Assembly: GCF_001612725.1 (NCBI RefSeq)
Contig: NZ_BDAZ01000002.1
Span: 1 to 64,000, forward strand
Length of the DNA: 64,000 bases
Direction: 5' to 3'
Origin: Nocardia anaemiae NBRC 100462
Lineage (GTDB): Bacteria; Actinomycetota; Actinomycetes; Mycobacteriales; Mycobacteriaceae
Part shown: positions 25,075 through 38,144 of the stretch, piece by piece
How positions within the stretch are numbered: position 1 is the stretch's first letter
How the letters are laid out: every line of letters begins with the position of its first letter
The notes under the pieces: model-generated
What the model was told of the DNA's origin: nothing
Seen by the model: only the letters and a program-made list of their open reading frames with translations
Database searches by the model: none
Position numbers and translations under genes: made by a program

Positions 25075-26592
25075 CTAGATGGCGCTGCGTTCGGAGGCCA
25101 CCTCGGCCTCGAGCAACAGTTCGTCATCGAGTTCGTCGTGCGGCTGCGCCGGAACCGACTTCAGCACCACCACCGCCGTGACCAGCGCGGCGACCACCAG
25201 TGCGGCGCCGATCCAGAACGCCAGGTGGAATCCGTTGGTGAGTGCGACATTCGGCGCGACACCGTCCTTCAGCAGGTGTTCGGTCTTGCTCGCCGAAAGG
25301 GTGGCGAGCACCGCCAGACCCAGCGCGCCACCGACCTGCATGGTGGTGTTCGCCAGACCCGAGGCCAGCCCGGCCTCCTGCGGCTCGACCCCCGACATCG
25401 CCAGATTCATCAGCGACGGGAAGGCCAGACCCGCACCGGTGCCGAACAGCACCATCGGTCCGAAGATAGCGAGCCAGTAGTTGCCGTCCACCGGCGCCTG
25501 GGTCAGCCAGAGCAGCGCGGCGAGAATCAGCAGCAGACCGGGAATCAGCACCTTGCGGGCGCCGAAGCGCATCACCAGATGTTCGGAATAGCGCACCGAC
25601 AGCAGACCCATGATCGCCGCGACCGGGAAGAAGGCCGTGCCGAGCTGGATCGGCGAATACCCGAGTACCTGCTTCAGGTACAGCGAACCCATGAAGAACA
25701 TGCCGAACATGCCCGCCACCGTCAGCACCTGGATCACATTGGCACCGGACAGATTTCGCGAGCGGAAGATCTTCAGCGGCATCAGCGGGGTGACCGCCGT
25801 CGCCTCCCGGGCGATGAATCCGGCCAGCAGCACCAGCGCGGCCGCACCGAGCCCCAGCGTGACCGGATCGGTCCAGCCGTATTCGGCGGCCGGCTTGACG
25901 ATGGTGTAGACGCCGAGCATCAGCGCCGCCGTGATCAGCACGGCGCCGGGCACATCCGCGCCGTCCTTCAGTCCGGCGCCCTTGTCCTTGTCCAGGATCT
26001 TCAGCGCGCCGAGGCCGACCGTAATGCCGATCGGCAGGTTGACCAGGAAGATCAGCCGCCAGTCCAGCGCGGTCAGGAAACCGCCGAGCAGCAGGCCGAT
26101 GGCACCACCGGCCGACGCGACGAAGGCATAGCGACCGATCGCCTTGGCCTGCTCGCGCGGGTCCGGGAACATCGCGAAGATCATGCCGAGGATGACCGCC
26201 GATGTCATGGCGCCGCCGATGCCCTGCAGGAAGCGGGCCGCGATGAGGGTCACCTCGTTGACGGCCGCACCACACAGCGCCGAGGCCAGGGTGAAAACCA
26301 CCAGACCGGACAGGAACATGGTGCGCCGACCGATGAGGTCACCGAGTCGCCCGGCCAGCATGAGCAGGCCGCCGAAGGAGATCAGATATCCGTTCACCAC
26401 CCAGGCCAGACCCGATGGCGTGAAGCCGAGGTCGGTCTGGATATCCGCGAGCGCGACATTCACGATCGTCGCGTCGAGCACGATCATCAGCATCCCGCCA
26501 CACAACACATAGAGGGCGAGCCAGCGCTTGTTGTCCGCACCGGAGGGGGCGTCCCCCACCTGTCTATGTCGTTCTTTTGCTTCCGTCACCAC
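25075..26592 (-). CDS. MFS multidrug efflux transporter (DHA2, 14 TM)
   Basis: 505 residues with the DHA2 (EmrB/QacA) arrangement of about fourteen helices. The motif D1-like LDATIVNVALADIQ near residue 42, motif A GRLGDLIGRRTMF, and motif C GAIGLLLGGFLTALDWRLIF are visible. It likely exports hydrophobic drugs with proton antiport. The start is GTG at 26592. It is divergent from an HxlR-family regulator, sharing a 105-bp promoter region with an inverted-repeat operator, so it is probably repressed by it. Confidence 0.9.
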   Translation of the reverse strand: MVTEAKERHRQVGDAPSGADNKRWLALYVLCGGMLMIVLDATIVNVALADIQTDLGFTPSGLAWVVNGYLISFGGLLMLAGRLGDLIGRRTMFLSGLVVFTLASALCGAAVNEVTLIAARFLQGIGGAMTSAVILGMIFAMFPDPREQAKAIGRYAFVASAGGAIGLLLGGFLTALDWRLIFLVNLPIGITVGLGALKILDKDKGAGLKDGADVPGAVLITAALMLGVYTIVKPAAEYGWTDPVTLGLGAAALVLLAGFIAREATAVTPLMPLKIFRSRNLSGANVIQVLTVAGMFGMFFMGSLYLKQVLGYSPIQLGTAFFPVAAIMGLLSVRYSEHLVMRFGARKVLIPGLLLILAALLWLTQAPVDGNYWLAIFGPMVLFGTGAGLAFPSLMNLAMSGVEPQEAGLASGLANTTMQVGGALGLAVLATLSASKTEHLLKDGVAPNVALTNGFHLAFWIGAALVVAALVTAVVVLKSVPAQPHDELDDELLLEAEVASERSAI

Positions 26593-26638
26593 AGACGCCT
26601 TCCACCCGAAGATCGTTACTGTGGCACGCTAGCAATGG

Positions 26639-26671
26639 TTAGTCCTAAAAGACAACTAATTAATTCAGTTG
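26639..26671. promoter_or_regulatory. inverted-repeat operator between MFS and HxlR genes
   Basis: CAACTAATTAATTCAGTTG at 26653-26671 has arms CAACT / AGTTG and an AT core. An overlapping pair TTAGT (26639) ... ACTAA (26655) forms a second inverted repeat. It sits 27 bp before the HxlR ATG and is markedly AT-rich against the GC-rich surroundings, so a role as the HxlR binding site for both genes is likely. Confidence 0.6.
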
Positions 26672-26697
26672 AAGAATCGACTGATATGCTGTAGCCC

Positions 26698-27405
26698 ATG
26701 ACTATTGCCTCGGAGCAGCGCGCGAAGCGCAGCTACCACGACGCCTGCGGTGCCGCCCGCGCGCTCGACCTCGTCGGCGAGCGCTGGACCCTGCTCGTGG
26801 TGCGCGAACTACTCCTTGGCCCCAAACGCTTCACCGATCTGCGCGCCGGACTCCCCGGCATCAGCCCCAATGTGCTCTCCCAGCGCCTCGACGAACTCGT
26901 CCAGATCGGCGTCGTGCACAAGCGCAAGCTGCCGCCGCCGGTCGGCGCCGCCGTCTACGACCTCACCGATTGGGGTCGCGAACTCGATGACGTGATCGTC
27001 GCGCTGAACCGCTGGGGCGCCCGCACCCCGAACAGCTACAGCTGCTCCGACATGTCCACCGATTCGCTGATGGTCACTTTGCGCACGTTCTTCCAACCCG
27101 AGCGAGCGGCAGGCGTACGAGCCGACTACGACCTGTACTTCGCCGGAACCGATTCCGGCACAGACGAATTCCACGCCGTCGTCGCCGACGGCACCATCAC
27201 CATCACCCGCGGCGCCTCCGGCACCGGTGCAACCGCCATCCACACCACCGTCCCGGCCTTCATCGCCGTCGCCTTCCACGGCCGCCCCCTGACCGACAGC
27301 CTGTCATCCGGCGAGACCGACATCAGCGGCGACAGCGCCGCGGTAGCGCAATTCGTGAGCTTCTTCGAACTCCCCCCGGAGTGCTCCGCGAATCCCCCGG
27401 CGTAA
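26698..27405 (+). CDS. HxlR-family regulator with C-terminal SCP2-like domain
   Basis: 235 residues. The N-terminal winged helix (about 15-105) shows CGAARALDLVGERWTLLVVR, a typical HxlR start with Cys17 as a possible redox residue, and FTDLRAGLPGISPNVLSQRL. The C-terminal half (about 125-230), with YDLYFAGTDSGTDEF and PAFIAVAFHGRPLTDSLSSG, resembles the SCP2 sterol-carrier fold, giving a possible lipid or drug sensor. It lies divergent to the MFS pump. HxlR-SCP2 fusions are known in actinobacteria but their ligands are not. Confidence 0.85.
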   Translation: MTIASEQRAKRSYHDACGAARALDLVGERWTLLVVRELLLGPKRFTDLRAGLPGISPNVLSQRLDELVQIGVVHKRKLPPPVGAAVYDLTDWGRELDDVIVALNRWGARTPNSYSCSDMSTDSLMVTLRTFFQPERAAGVRADYDLYFAGTDSGTDEFHAVVADGTITITRGASGTGATAIHTTVPAFIAVAFHGRPLTDSLSSGETDISGDSAAVAQFVSFFELPPECSANPPA

Positions 27406-27417
27406 TCGGCGGCGAAT

Positions 27418-27996
27418 CTACATCCGATCGATCTCGGTCAGATCGATGTCGATCTCGAACGGAACACTCAAACGCAGCCGCTCATGATGGATCCCCGTGA
27501 GCGCGTACGCCTTTGTGGCGGGATCGAGTTCGTAGACATAGACGACCGGACGCCCGTCGATATTCTCGACACGCCAGTAGTGGGTGATGCCTGCCCGGGC
27601 ATACAGCTGGGGCTTGCGCTCACGATCGCGAGTACGAGATTCCGCCGACACAACCTCGACGGCGAGCACGACATCATCGGCCTGGTAGGTCGTCAGCTCC
27701 GGACCACCATCGCGATCGGCATGTACTGCGATGATGTCGGGTTCTGGTCGCTGGTCACGCCCCAGCGTCACGGTCATCTCCCGACGAATCCGCAGATGTG
27801 CGGGAGCCAAGGGGTGCAGAGTGAAGGCGAGCAAGTTAATGACCTGCATGTGGAACTTCGCCTGCGGGCTCACGAAGACAAGACTCCCGTCGATCAACTC
27901 GGTATGCGGGGGCAGGTCGGGCAGGCGGTCCAGATCCTCGGCGACAAAACCGCCCGGCGGCGGGCGCAGCCACTGCGGAAACGGTTCGACGGTCAT
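27418..27996 (-). CDS. Uma2 family endonuclease (DUF820)
   Basis: 192 residues from the ATG at 27996 (an ATG seven codons upstream is also open). PD-(D/E)xK nuclease residues are visible: TELIDGSL, RPEPDIIAV with the catalytic Asp, and LAVEVVSAESRTRDRERK with Glu and Lys. Family members are numerous in cyanobacteria and actinobacteria; their biological role is poorly defined, with proposals including restriction-like activity. It is convergent with the HxlR gene (12-nt gap) and divergent from the phosphatase gene. Confidence 0.85.
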   Translation of the reverse strand: MTVEPFPQWLRPPPGGFVAEDLDRLPDLPPHTELIDGSLVFVSPQAKFHMQVINLLAFTLHPLAPAHLRIRREMTVTLGRDQRPEPDIIAVHADRDGGPELTTYQADDVVLAVEVVSAESRTRDRERKPQLYARAGITHYWRVENIDGRPVVYVYELDPATKAYALTGIHHERLRLSVPFEIDIDLTEIDRM

Positions 27997-28074
27997 GACT
28001 TCGAGTATGGCACCCATACGTCGCTGATTCCCCCTAGTGCGAATGAACAGCGATCATACGGCAGAGTGGGCGGG

Positions 28075-28692
28075 GTGCAGTTGATATTCGTTCGTCATGC
28101 TCAGCCGTTGCGGGTACAGACCTCCGATGGACCAGCCGATCCCGGATTGGCGCCGGTCGGCATAGAGCAGGCCGAACGGGTACCGGCGGCATTGAGTCAG
28201 CATCGGATCAGTCGGATCGTGAGCAGTCCGCAGCGGCGGGCGCGGGAGACGGCCGCACCGACCGCGGCGAAGCTCGGGCTCGCGGTGGATGTGATCGATG
28301 ATCTGGCCGAATACGATCGTGACCTGCCCGCCTACATTCCGATCGAGGACGCCAAGGCCGAATTCTCGGCCGTCTACGAGCGGATCAAGTCCGGACATCT
28401 GCCCGAACAGGTCGATGGACCAGCCTTCATCACCCGGGTGCGCGATGCCGTCACTTCGATCGCCGCGCATACCGATCCGGCCGATACGGTGGTCGTGTTC
28501 GCGCACGGCGGGGTGATCAATGTGCTGCTGCAGGAGGTGCTCGGCCTGGCCCGCCCGCTGACCTTCCCGATCGACTATTGCTCGATCACCCGGATCCTGT
28601 TCTCCCGCAGCGGCCGCCGCACCGCGGCGACCATCAACGAGAACGGCCACGTGTGGGATCTGTTGCCGCGCAATATTTCACAGCAACCTTGA
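28075..28692 (+). CDS. histidine phosphatase (phosphoglycerate mutase-like) family protein
   Basis: 205 residues. The N-terminal RHG-type catalytic motif reads LIFVRHAQP, with second-half residues VSSPQRRARETAAP, an acid in LAEYDRDL and the catalytic VVVFAHGGVINV. It forms a phosphohistidine intermediate to dephosphorylate a small metabolite or protein. Substrate unknown. GTG 28075 places the beta strand directly at the start; GTG 28066 is the alternative. It stands alone between two divergent or spaced genes. Confidence 0.82.
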   Translation: MQLIFVRHAQPLRVQTSDGPADPGLAPVGIEQAERVPAALSQHRISRIVSSPQRRARETAAPTAAKLGLAVDVIDDLAEYDRDLPAYIPIEDAKAEFSAVYERIKSGHLPEQVDGPAFITRVRDAVTSIAAHTDPADTVVVFAHGGVINVLLQEVLGLARPLTFPIDYCSITRILFSRSGRRTAATINENGHVWDLLPRNISQQP

Positions 28693-28822
28693 CGGTCGTT
28701 CCCAGACTCGGGCATTCACAGTCGACTGCCAGACGAGTCGCACCTCGATCTCAGAGACGGAACCTTCCATGGGACGGGTGAGCCAGCACCAGCGACTCAC
28801 GATCCGCGAGAAAGGAACCGTT

Positions 28823-29122
28823 TTGCTCTCCAAGACAAGGCGTATCGTCGCCCGGGTTGCAGTCGCAGGCGCGTTGATCGCCGTACCACTCGGCGCACTC
28901 GCCGTCACCGCCTCCGCGGCCGAGCCCGATGCGTCCGCCCAGTCCGTATCGGATCAGATTCCATTGCAGGGCATCGAGATCGACCGTCACCACCACCACC
29001 ACGACCAACACCTCGGTGATGGTGGTGACGACCAGGGCCCATGGTTCCCTGGCCCGGGTAATGGCCTGCCCGGCCCGGCACCGCAGCCCTTCCAGCCACC
29101 GGCGACCGGGTCCGCAGGCTGA
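28823..29122 (+). CDS. His-rich small secreted protein
   Basis: 99 residues from a TTG start at 28823 with a good AGAAAGGA ribosome-binding site; longer frames to 28769 are open but lack such a site. A Sec signal peptide (LSKTRRIVARVAVAGALIAV then ASAAEPD) is followed by a short mature peptide with DRHHHHHDQHLGDGGDDQ, then a Pro/Gly-rich tail. The His-Asp cluster could bind Zn, Cu or Ni outside the cell. I know no family. It ends at a bidirectional terminator shared with the cutinase gene. Confidence 0.6.
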   Translation: MLSKTRRIVARVAVAGALIAVPLGALAVTASAAEPDASAQSVSDQIPLQGIEIDRHHHHHDQHLGDGGDDQGPWFPGPGNGLPGPAPQPFQPPATGSAG

Positions 29123-29135
29123 TCCGGTACCAGAA

Positions 29136-29174
29136 AGCGAAAGGCCACTTCTCCGCCGGGAGAGGTGGCCTTCG
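29136..29174. terminator. bidirectional hairpin terminator
   Basis: GCGAAAGGCCACTTCTCC pairs with GGAGAGGTGGCCTTCGC around GCCG (one bulge), between the convergent secreted-peptide and cutinase genes. Confidence 0.8.
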
Positions 29175-29193
29175 CTATGTGTGGGACCTGGAA

Positions 29194-30093
29194 TCAGGCC
29201 ATGCCCGCGATCCAGTTGTGCATCCAGGAGATGGCGGTCTGCCCGCCGCCCACCGGGTAGCTGCCGTAGAGCGTATGCGCGTGCGAGTTGTAGAACCGCT
29301 CCAGATCCTTCGCCCGCTGCTGGTTGGCGGAGTCGGTGAGCTGGGACTGCAGCGTCGAGATGCCGCCCAGGTTCATCAGGTCGTTCATGATGGTGCCCGC
29401 CTCGAGCTGGTAGCGCCAGAGGTTGGCCGGATTCGCCTCGGAGGTCTGCGCGAGGAAACCGGCGAACCGGGTCACGAAGTCGTCGGTGGCGGTCGCGCAG
29501 TAGAGGTCGTCGAGCGCGCAGATGGTGCGGGTGCGGTCGCTGAGCCAGCCGAAGCCGCCGACCCGAGCGCCACCGGCGCCGGCGCCCGGCGCGACCGGTC
29601 CGACCTGAATGTCGGTGGGCGAACGGCGCGGATCGGAGATCAGGCCGACTCCCGCGATCCGGTCCACCGGAATCGGGCTCAGGCCGGTGCCGATTTCGGC
29701 GGCGAGATCGCCCGCCGCATCCGCACCCTGGCTGTAGCCGACGAGCGCGATCTTGGTGCCGCCGCAGCGCTGCACCATATCGACGGCCAGGCCGCGGGCG
29801 CGATCGGTCGCTTCCTTCTTGGAGGCGCCGTAGACATCGCCTTCCCACGGGAACGCGGTCGCGGCATACGTCACGTAGTCGACGTCCACCGAGCGGCCCA
29901 GATTGTTGGTGACGCCGGACAGCATGCCGGGCTGCGGCGTCTTGTCCTTGCCGGTCTCCCAAGTACCGGGCACCGCGACCACATAGAGGCTCGGGCAGCC
30001 CGGATCGGCCGTTACCGAACCGCTACCAAGGACCACGCCGGATGCAACAGCCGCGCACGCACCGATGGCGGCGGCAACCTTCTTCAACCGCAT
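29194..30093 (-). CDS. secreted cutinase-like serine esterase
   Basis: 299 residues, ATG at 30093. Signal peptide to about residue 29 (ASGVVLGSGSVTADPG), then a cutinase-type alpha/beta hydrolase. The nucleophile elbow is GYSQGADA; DDLYCATATDDFV likely supplies the Asp and a downstream HAHTLYGSYPVGGG the His. CPSLYVVAVPGTWETG marks the first strand and oxyanion region. Two cysteine pairs fit extracellular disulfides. Mycolata cutinase-like proteins hydrolyse lipid esters. An insertion rich in Gly/Ala (VAPGAGAGGARVGG) is unusual. Probably monocistronic. Confidence 0.83.
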   Translation of the reverse strand: MRLKKVAAAIGACAAVASGVVLGSGSVTADPGCPSLYVVAVPGTWETGKDKTPQPGMLSGVTNNLGRSVDVDYVTYAATAFPWEGDVYGASKKEATDRARGLAVDMVQRCGGTKIALVGYSQGADAAGDLAAEIGTGLSPIPVDRIAGVGLISDPRRSPTDIQVGPVAPGAGAGGARVGGFGWLSDRTRTICALDDLYCATATDDFVTRFAGFLAQTSEANPANLWRYQLEAGTIMNDLMNLGGISTLQSQLTDSANQQRAKDLERFYNSHAHTLYGSYPVGGGQTAISWMHNWIAGMA

Positions 30094-30407
30094 ACTGCTC
30101 CAGTTCAAAACATCGCCCCTTGCGAGAGCAAGCACCGACAGTTGTTGTAACCGTGCTGACCTCGGCGGATGTCGGTCCAGTGCATACCGGGTCACCCACC
30201 GGTACGACATGCACGGGTAACCCACATCCCAAGATCACGCACCACGCGCAGATCACAATAAGGCAACGCCTCGAGCTACGCCATTCGAACCCCCGACCGT
30301 GTCCGATTCCCGTCACCACTTACGCCGAAAATGGTTCCGCACAGCGGCCTTCCGCGCCCGGTCGAGTTCGAATACCTCCGCGGGCCAAAAGCCCGGCACA
30401 AATAAAA
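30094..30407. other. spacer between cutinase and gltD genes, no gene seen
   Basis: Should hold the cutinase promoter. No convincing coding frame or RNA gene was found; the GGGGGTTCGAAT-like bases near 30280-30300 are not part of a tRNA. Confidence 0.6.
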
Positions 30408-30437
30408 GGCGCCTGTGGATCGAAATCCACAGGCGCC
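30408..30437 (-). terminator. gltBD Rho-independent terminator
   Basis: Perfect 13-bp stem GGCGCCTGTGGAT / ATCCACAGGCGCC around CGAA, followed by TTTTATT in the minus direction, 24 nt after the gltD stop. Confidence 0.9.
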
Positions 30438-30460
30438 CTTCCGCTCCGGTAAGAGAGGTT

Positions 30461-31922
30461 CTAACGTTGCGCGACCGCCGTCGGCGGAATCGGCGCGGGC
30501 AGTGCGGTCTCGCCCTCCAGGAACTTGTCGACCGCCGAGGCGGCGGCGCGACCCTCGGCGATGGCCCAGACGATCAGCGACTGGCCGCGGCCCATATCAC
30601 CGGCGACGAAGACGCCGGGGATATTGGTCGACCAGTTCTTATCGCGCTGGACATTGCCACGCTGGTCGTAGCCCACGCCGAGACCTTCGAGCAGGCCCCG
30701 CTTCTCGGGTCCGGTGAAGCCCATGGCGAGCAGCACCAGGTCGGCCTCGAGGGTGAAGTCGGTGCCCTCGACCTTCTCGAAGCGGCCGTTGACCATCTTG
30801 ACCTCGTGCGCCTCCAGCGCGGTGACCTTGCCGTCCTTGCCGACGAAACGCTCGGTGTTCACCGAGAAGACGCGTTCGCCGCCCTCCTCGTGCGCCGAGG
30901 AGACCCGGTACATGAGCGGGTAGGTCGGCCACGGGGTGGAAGAGGCGCGCTCCTCCGGCGGCCGCGGCATGATCTCGAACTGGTGGATGCTGGCCGCGCC
31001 CTGACGGTGCGAGGTGCCAAGGCAGTCCGCACCGGTGTCACCGCCACCGATGATGACGACCTTCTTGTCCTTCGCATGGATCGGCGGCAGGCCGTTCTCG
31101 TCGGTGACATCGTCGCCGTGCTGCACCCGGTTGGCCCACGGCAGGAATTCCATCGCCTGGTGGATGCCGTCCAGATCCCGGCCCGGGATCGGCAGGTCAC
31201 GCGCCAGGGTGGCGCCACCGGCCAGCACGATCGCGTCGAACCGCTCACGCAGCTGCGCCGCAGTGATGTCGACACCGACGTTCACGCCGGTCTTGAAGAT
31301 GGTGCCCTCGGCCTCCATCTGCGCCAGACGGCGGTCGATGAAGCGCTTCTCCATCTTGAATTCCGGAATGCCGTAGCGCAGCAGGCCGCCGATGCGGTCA
31401 GCGCGCTCGAAGACGGTCACGGTGTGACCGGCCCTGGTCAGCTGCTGTGCGGCGGCCAGACCGGCCGGGCCGGAACCGACAACGGCGACCTTCTTGCCGG
31501 TGAGGCGAGTCGGGTAGACCGGGGCCACCCAGCCCTCGTCGAAGGCGTTCTCGATGAGCTCGACCTCGACCTGCTTGATCGTCACCGGATCCTGGTTGAT
31601 GCCGAGGACACAGGACGCCTCGCACGGCGCCGGGCACAGCCGCCCGGTGAACTCCGGGAAGTTGTTGGTCGCGTGCAGCCGGTCGATGCCCTCACGCCAC
31701 TGGCCCTTGTAGACCAGGTCGTTCCACTCCGGGATGAGGTTGCCCAGCGGACAGCCGTTGTGACAGAACGGAATACCGCAGTCCATGCACCGGCTGGCCT
31801 GGGTCTGCAGGGTCTCGTGCGAGAAATTCCCCTCGTAGACCTCTTTCCAGTCCATCAGGCGCAGCGGAACCGGACGACGCGTCGGCAGTTCCCGTTTGGT
31901 GTGCTTCAGAAATCCTTGCGGG

Positions 31923-31930
<8 letters not shown>
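30461..31930 (-). CDS. gltD: glutamate synthase small subunit GltD
   Basis: 489 residues. The beta subunit of NADPH-GOGAT, carrying FAD and two 4Fe-4S clusters and passing electrons from NADPH to GltB. The N-terminal cysteine clusters are [17 protein letters not shown] and [12 protein letters not shown]; the FAD dinucleotide motif is [15 protein letters not shown] and the NADPH motif [11 protein letters not shown]. It starts with GTG at 31930, overlapping gltB by 8 nt, so translational coupling keeps the subunits matched. A strong terminator ends the operon. Orthologue of Rv3858c. Confidence 0.95.
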
Positions 31931-36575
<4,645 letters not shown>

Positions 36576-36753
36576 GCCTCTGCCTTCAAGAAAGTCGGCC
36601 TCGATGAATCGGCCTATGGGAAAGGGGCCTTTCGTCGATTGCCTCCGTCAAGACTGCGCCTGTACGTTGCGAAACCAGCCGCGCTGATGGTCTTCTTCGT
36701 GCAGTCACGTCTCCAGTTGTCCACCCGCTGCGATGACGTAGGGGTGCTCGTCG

Positions 36754-36782
36754 GTAACGGAACGCTTAGGTGTTCCTTACCT
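36754..36782. promoter_or_regulatory. IdeR/DtxR iron-box-like palindrome upstream of gltB
   Basis: TTAGGTGTTCCTTACCT (36766-36782) has the AGGT-N7-ACCT core of the IdeR box and matches 12 of 19 positions of TTAGGTTAGGCTAACCTAA. It overlaps a second inverted repeat GGAAC-GCTTAGGT-GTTCC (36759-36776). About 180 bp upstream of the gltB ATG. Plausible because GOGAT is an iron-sulfur enzyme, but not proven. Confidence 0.4.
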
Positions 36783-37010
36783 CCGCACGGGTGCGCGCCC
36801 GCTACGCTTGGGCACCGGATTTCCGAGCCCCGAGCGGGCGCTATTGCCGAACCTTGTTGTGTTCGGCGTAAGAGCAAACGATAAGTCAGGTCCGGGGCCC
36901 AACCAACTCAGGCCATGCTAATAACCGGGTCTAGCTGGGCTTCTTCAATCGGTCCTCCACGTGTGCGCGTTGTCCAGTGTAAAGCAGCGAACGCGGTGCG
37001 ATCGATCCCC

Positions 37011-37027
37011 TTGGCACCCGGTGCCAA
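37011..37027. promoter_or_regulatory. 17-bp palindrome in the gltB-side spacer
   Basis: TTGGCACCCGGTGCCAA: perfect 8-bp arms about a single central C. Looks like a dimeric repressor site, but no gene starts nearby on either strand (gltB is about 430 bp away). Confidence 0.45.
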
Positions 37028-37340
37028 CCAGCGAGAACGGGCGCCCATGACCCGCGCCACGGCGCACCTGACACCTGGAGAACCGGCGCTCACCTGCATC
37101 GAAGTGGATTTCCCTGCTTGCGGCGGAGCAAACCCGATTCGCAGTGGCTAACTGAGCAGCGGGCTGGATGAGAGATTTCCGACAGGGGTGTGACAAGCAC
37201 ACAATCCGATCCGACCGTCCGGACTCTTTTGTCCGATGTGGGATTCAGCACATTTCCAGCAATCGGATCCGAGTGGTCTACGACACATTTCCGTCGTACG
37301 ACACGCGGCGCCTAGACTTTGCGGCTCGCGGCACACCCAT

Positions 37341-37940
37341 CTAGGGACCGCACAGCGCGGCGGCGGCGCGGACCAGAGCTGCCTGATGCAGCGCGTCACG
37401 GCCGGAGCCGAGCATCCCGAAAACGGGCGGTACCAGGCGCTCGGCACAGTTCGGGCCGGTGAGCTCGGCACGCCGCAGTGCGAGTTGGTCGAGGATTTCC
37501 ACGTTCACTCGGTCGATCACCGGGCGCACGGACGCAAGATCGGGCGGCGTGCTCGGCACCGCGGCCGGATCGAAGCGCCAGCGACCGACCAGGCCGCGCT
37601 GCACGATTTTGTTGGCCTCGATCTGGCCGTAGAACACCTGGTGGATCCAGCTTTCCGGAAGTCCGCGATCGGCGCCGAGGCGCCCCATCGCGTCATAGAC
37701 CTGCGCCTCGCGGACCGGATCGTCGATCGAGGGTTCGCCGCCGTTCTGTGCGGCGGTCGCCCATTTGGCCGCTGCGACGGCATCGGCGGTATCCAGGCGC
37801 TCGGTCACCAGCGCGACGATGCGGTCCAGGGCCGGATCGTCGTCGAGTGCTTGCGCACGGCCATCGGGGGCGGCCATCAACAGGGTCGCCGCCACACACA
37901 CCAAGACGCTTGCCGAGCCTCGGAAGAACACTCGCACCAC
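37341..37940 (-). CDS. secreted chorismate mutase, AroQ-gamma class
   Basis: 199 residues. A signal peptide (GSASVLVCVAATLLMAAPDG, cut near RAQA) is followed by an all-helical AroQ domain with IVALVTERLDTADAVAAAKW, the catalytic-region Arg and Lys (WIHQVFYGQIEANKIVQRG) and a second half containing two Cys. Mycobacterial *MtCM (Rv1885c) has the same length and secretion. It converts chorismate to prephenate outside the cytoplasm; its biological purpose there is unresolved. GTG/ATG start at 37940. A perfect 14-bp palindrome lies 56 bp upstream. Confidence 0.87.
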   Translation of the reverse strand: MVRVFFRGSASVLVCVAATLLMAAPDGRAQALDDDPALDRIVALVTERLDTADAVAAAKWATAAQNGGEPSIDDPVREAQVYDAMGRLGADRGLPESWIHQVFYGQIEANKIVQRGLVGRWRFDPAAVPSTPPDLASVRPVIDRVNVEILDQLALRRAELTGPNCAERLVPPVFGMLGSGRDALHQAALVRAAAALCGP

Positions 37941-37995
37941 CCCGTTCCGTTCCGGTCATCGGATGCCAGATTAAGGGTGAGCGGGGGCACAAGTC

Positions 37996-38009
37996 CGGTA
38001 GCGCTACCG
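37996..38009. promoter_or_regulatory. perfect 14-bp palindrome upstream of chorismate mutase
   Basis: CGGTAGCGCTACCG is exactly self-complementary. It lies in the 204-bp divergent spacer between the chorismate mutase and DUF4407 genes, 56 bp from the former start, with an ATGTG-N8-CACAT pair directly adjacent. Confidence 0.45.
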
Positions 38010-38144
38010 AATATGTGAGGCTGACCACATCCCCGCCCCCGTGCTCGGTGTGTCGCGGCCCCGCCTGTCACGCTGGGACAACGAATCTGTGACGGTTTGG
38101 CCAGTAGCCCACTTTGACTTGGGATGTAGAGGATGTGGGATCCC

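Larger units (their letters stand above)
36576..37340. other. gltB leader and spacer, no gene seen
   Basis: 765 bp between gltB and the chorismate mutase gene with no frame that resembles a protein. It contains two palindromic elements (listed separately). No tRNA, riboswitch or repeat was recognised in the rest. Confidence 0.6.

Noticed and set aside
30281..30300. T-arm-like sequence (GGGGGTTCGAAT on the minus strand)
   Set aside because: No acceptor, D arm or anticodon arm could be drawn around it, and the T stem does not pair, so it is not a tRNA or a clear tRNA remnant.
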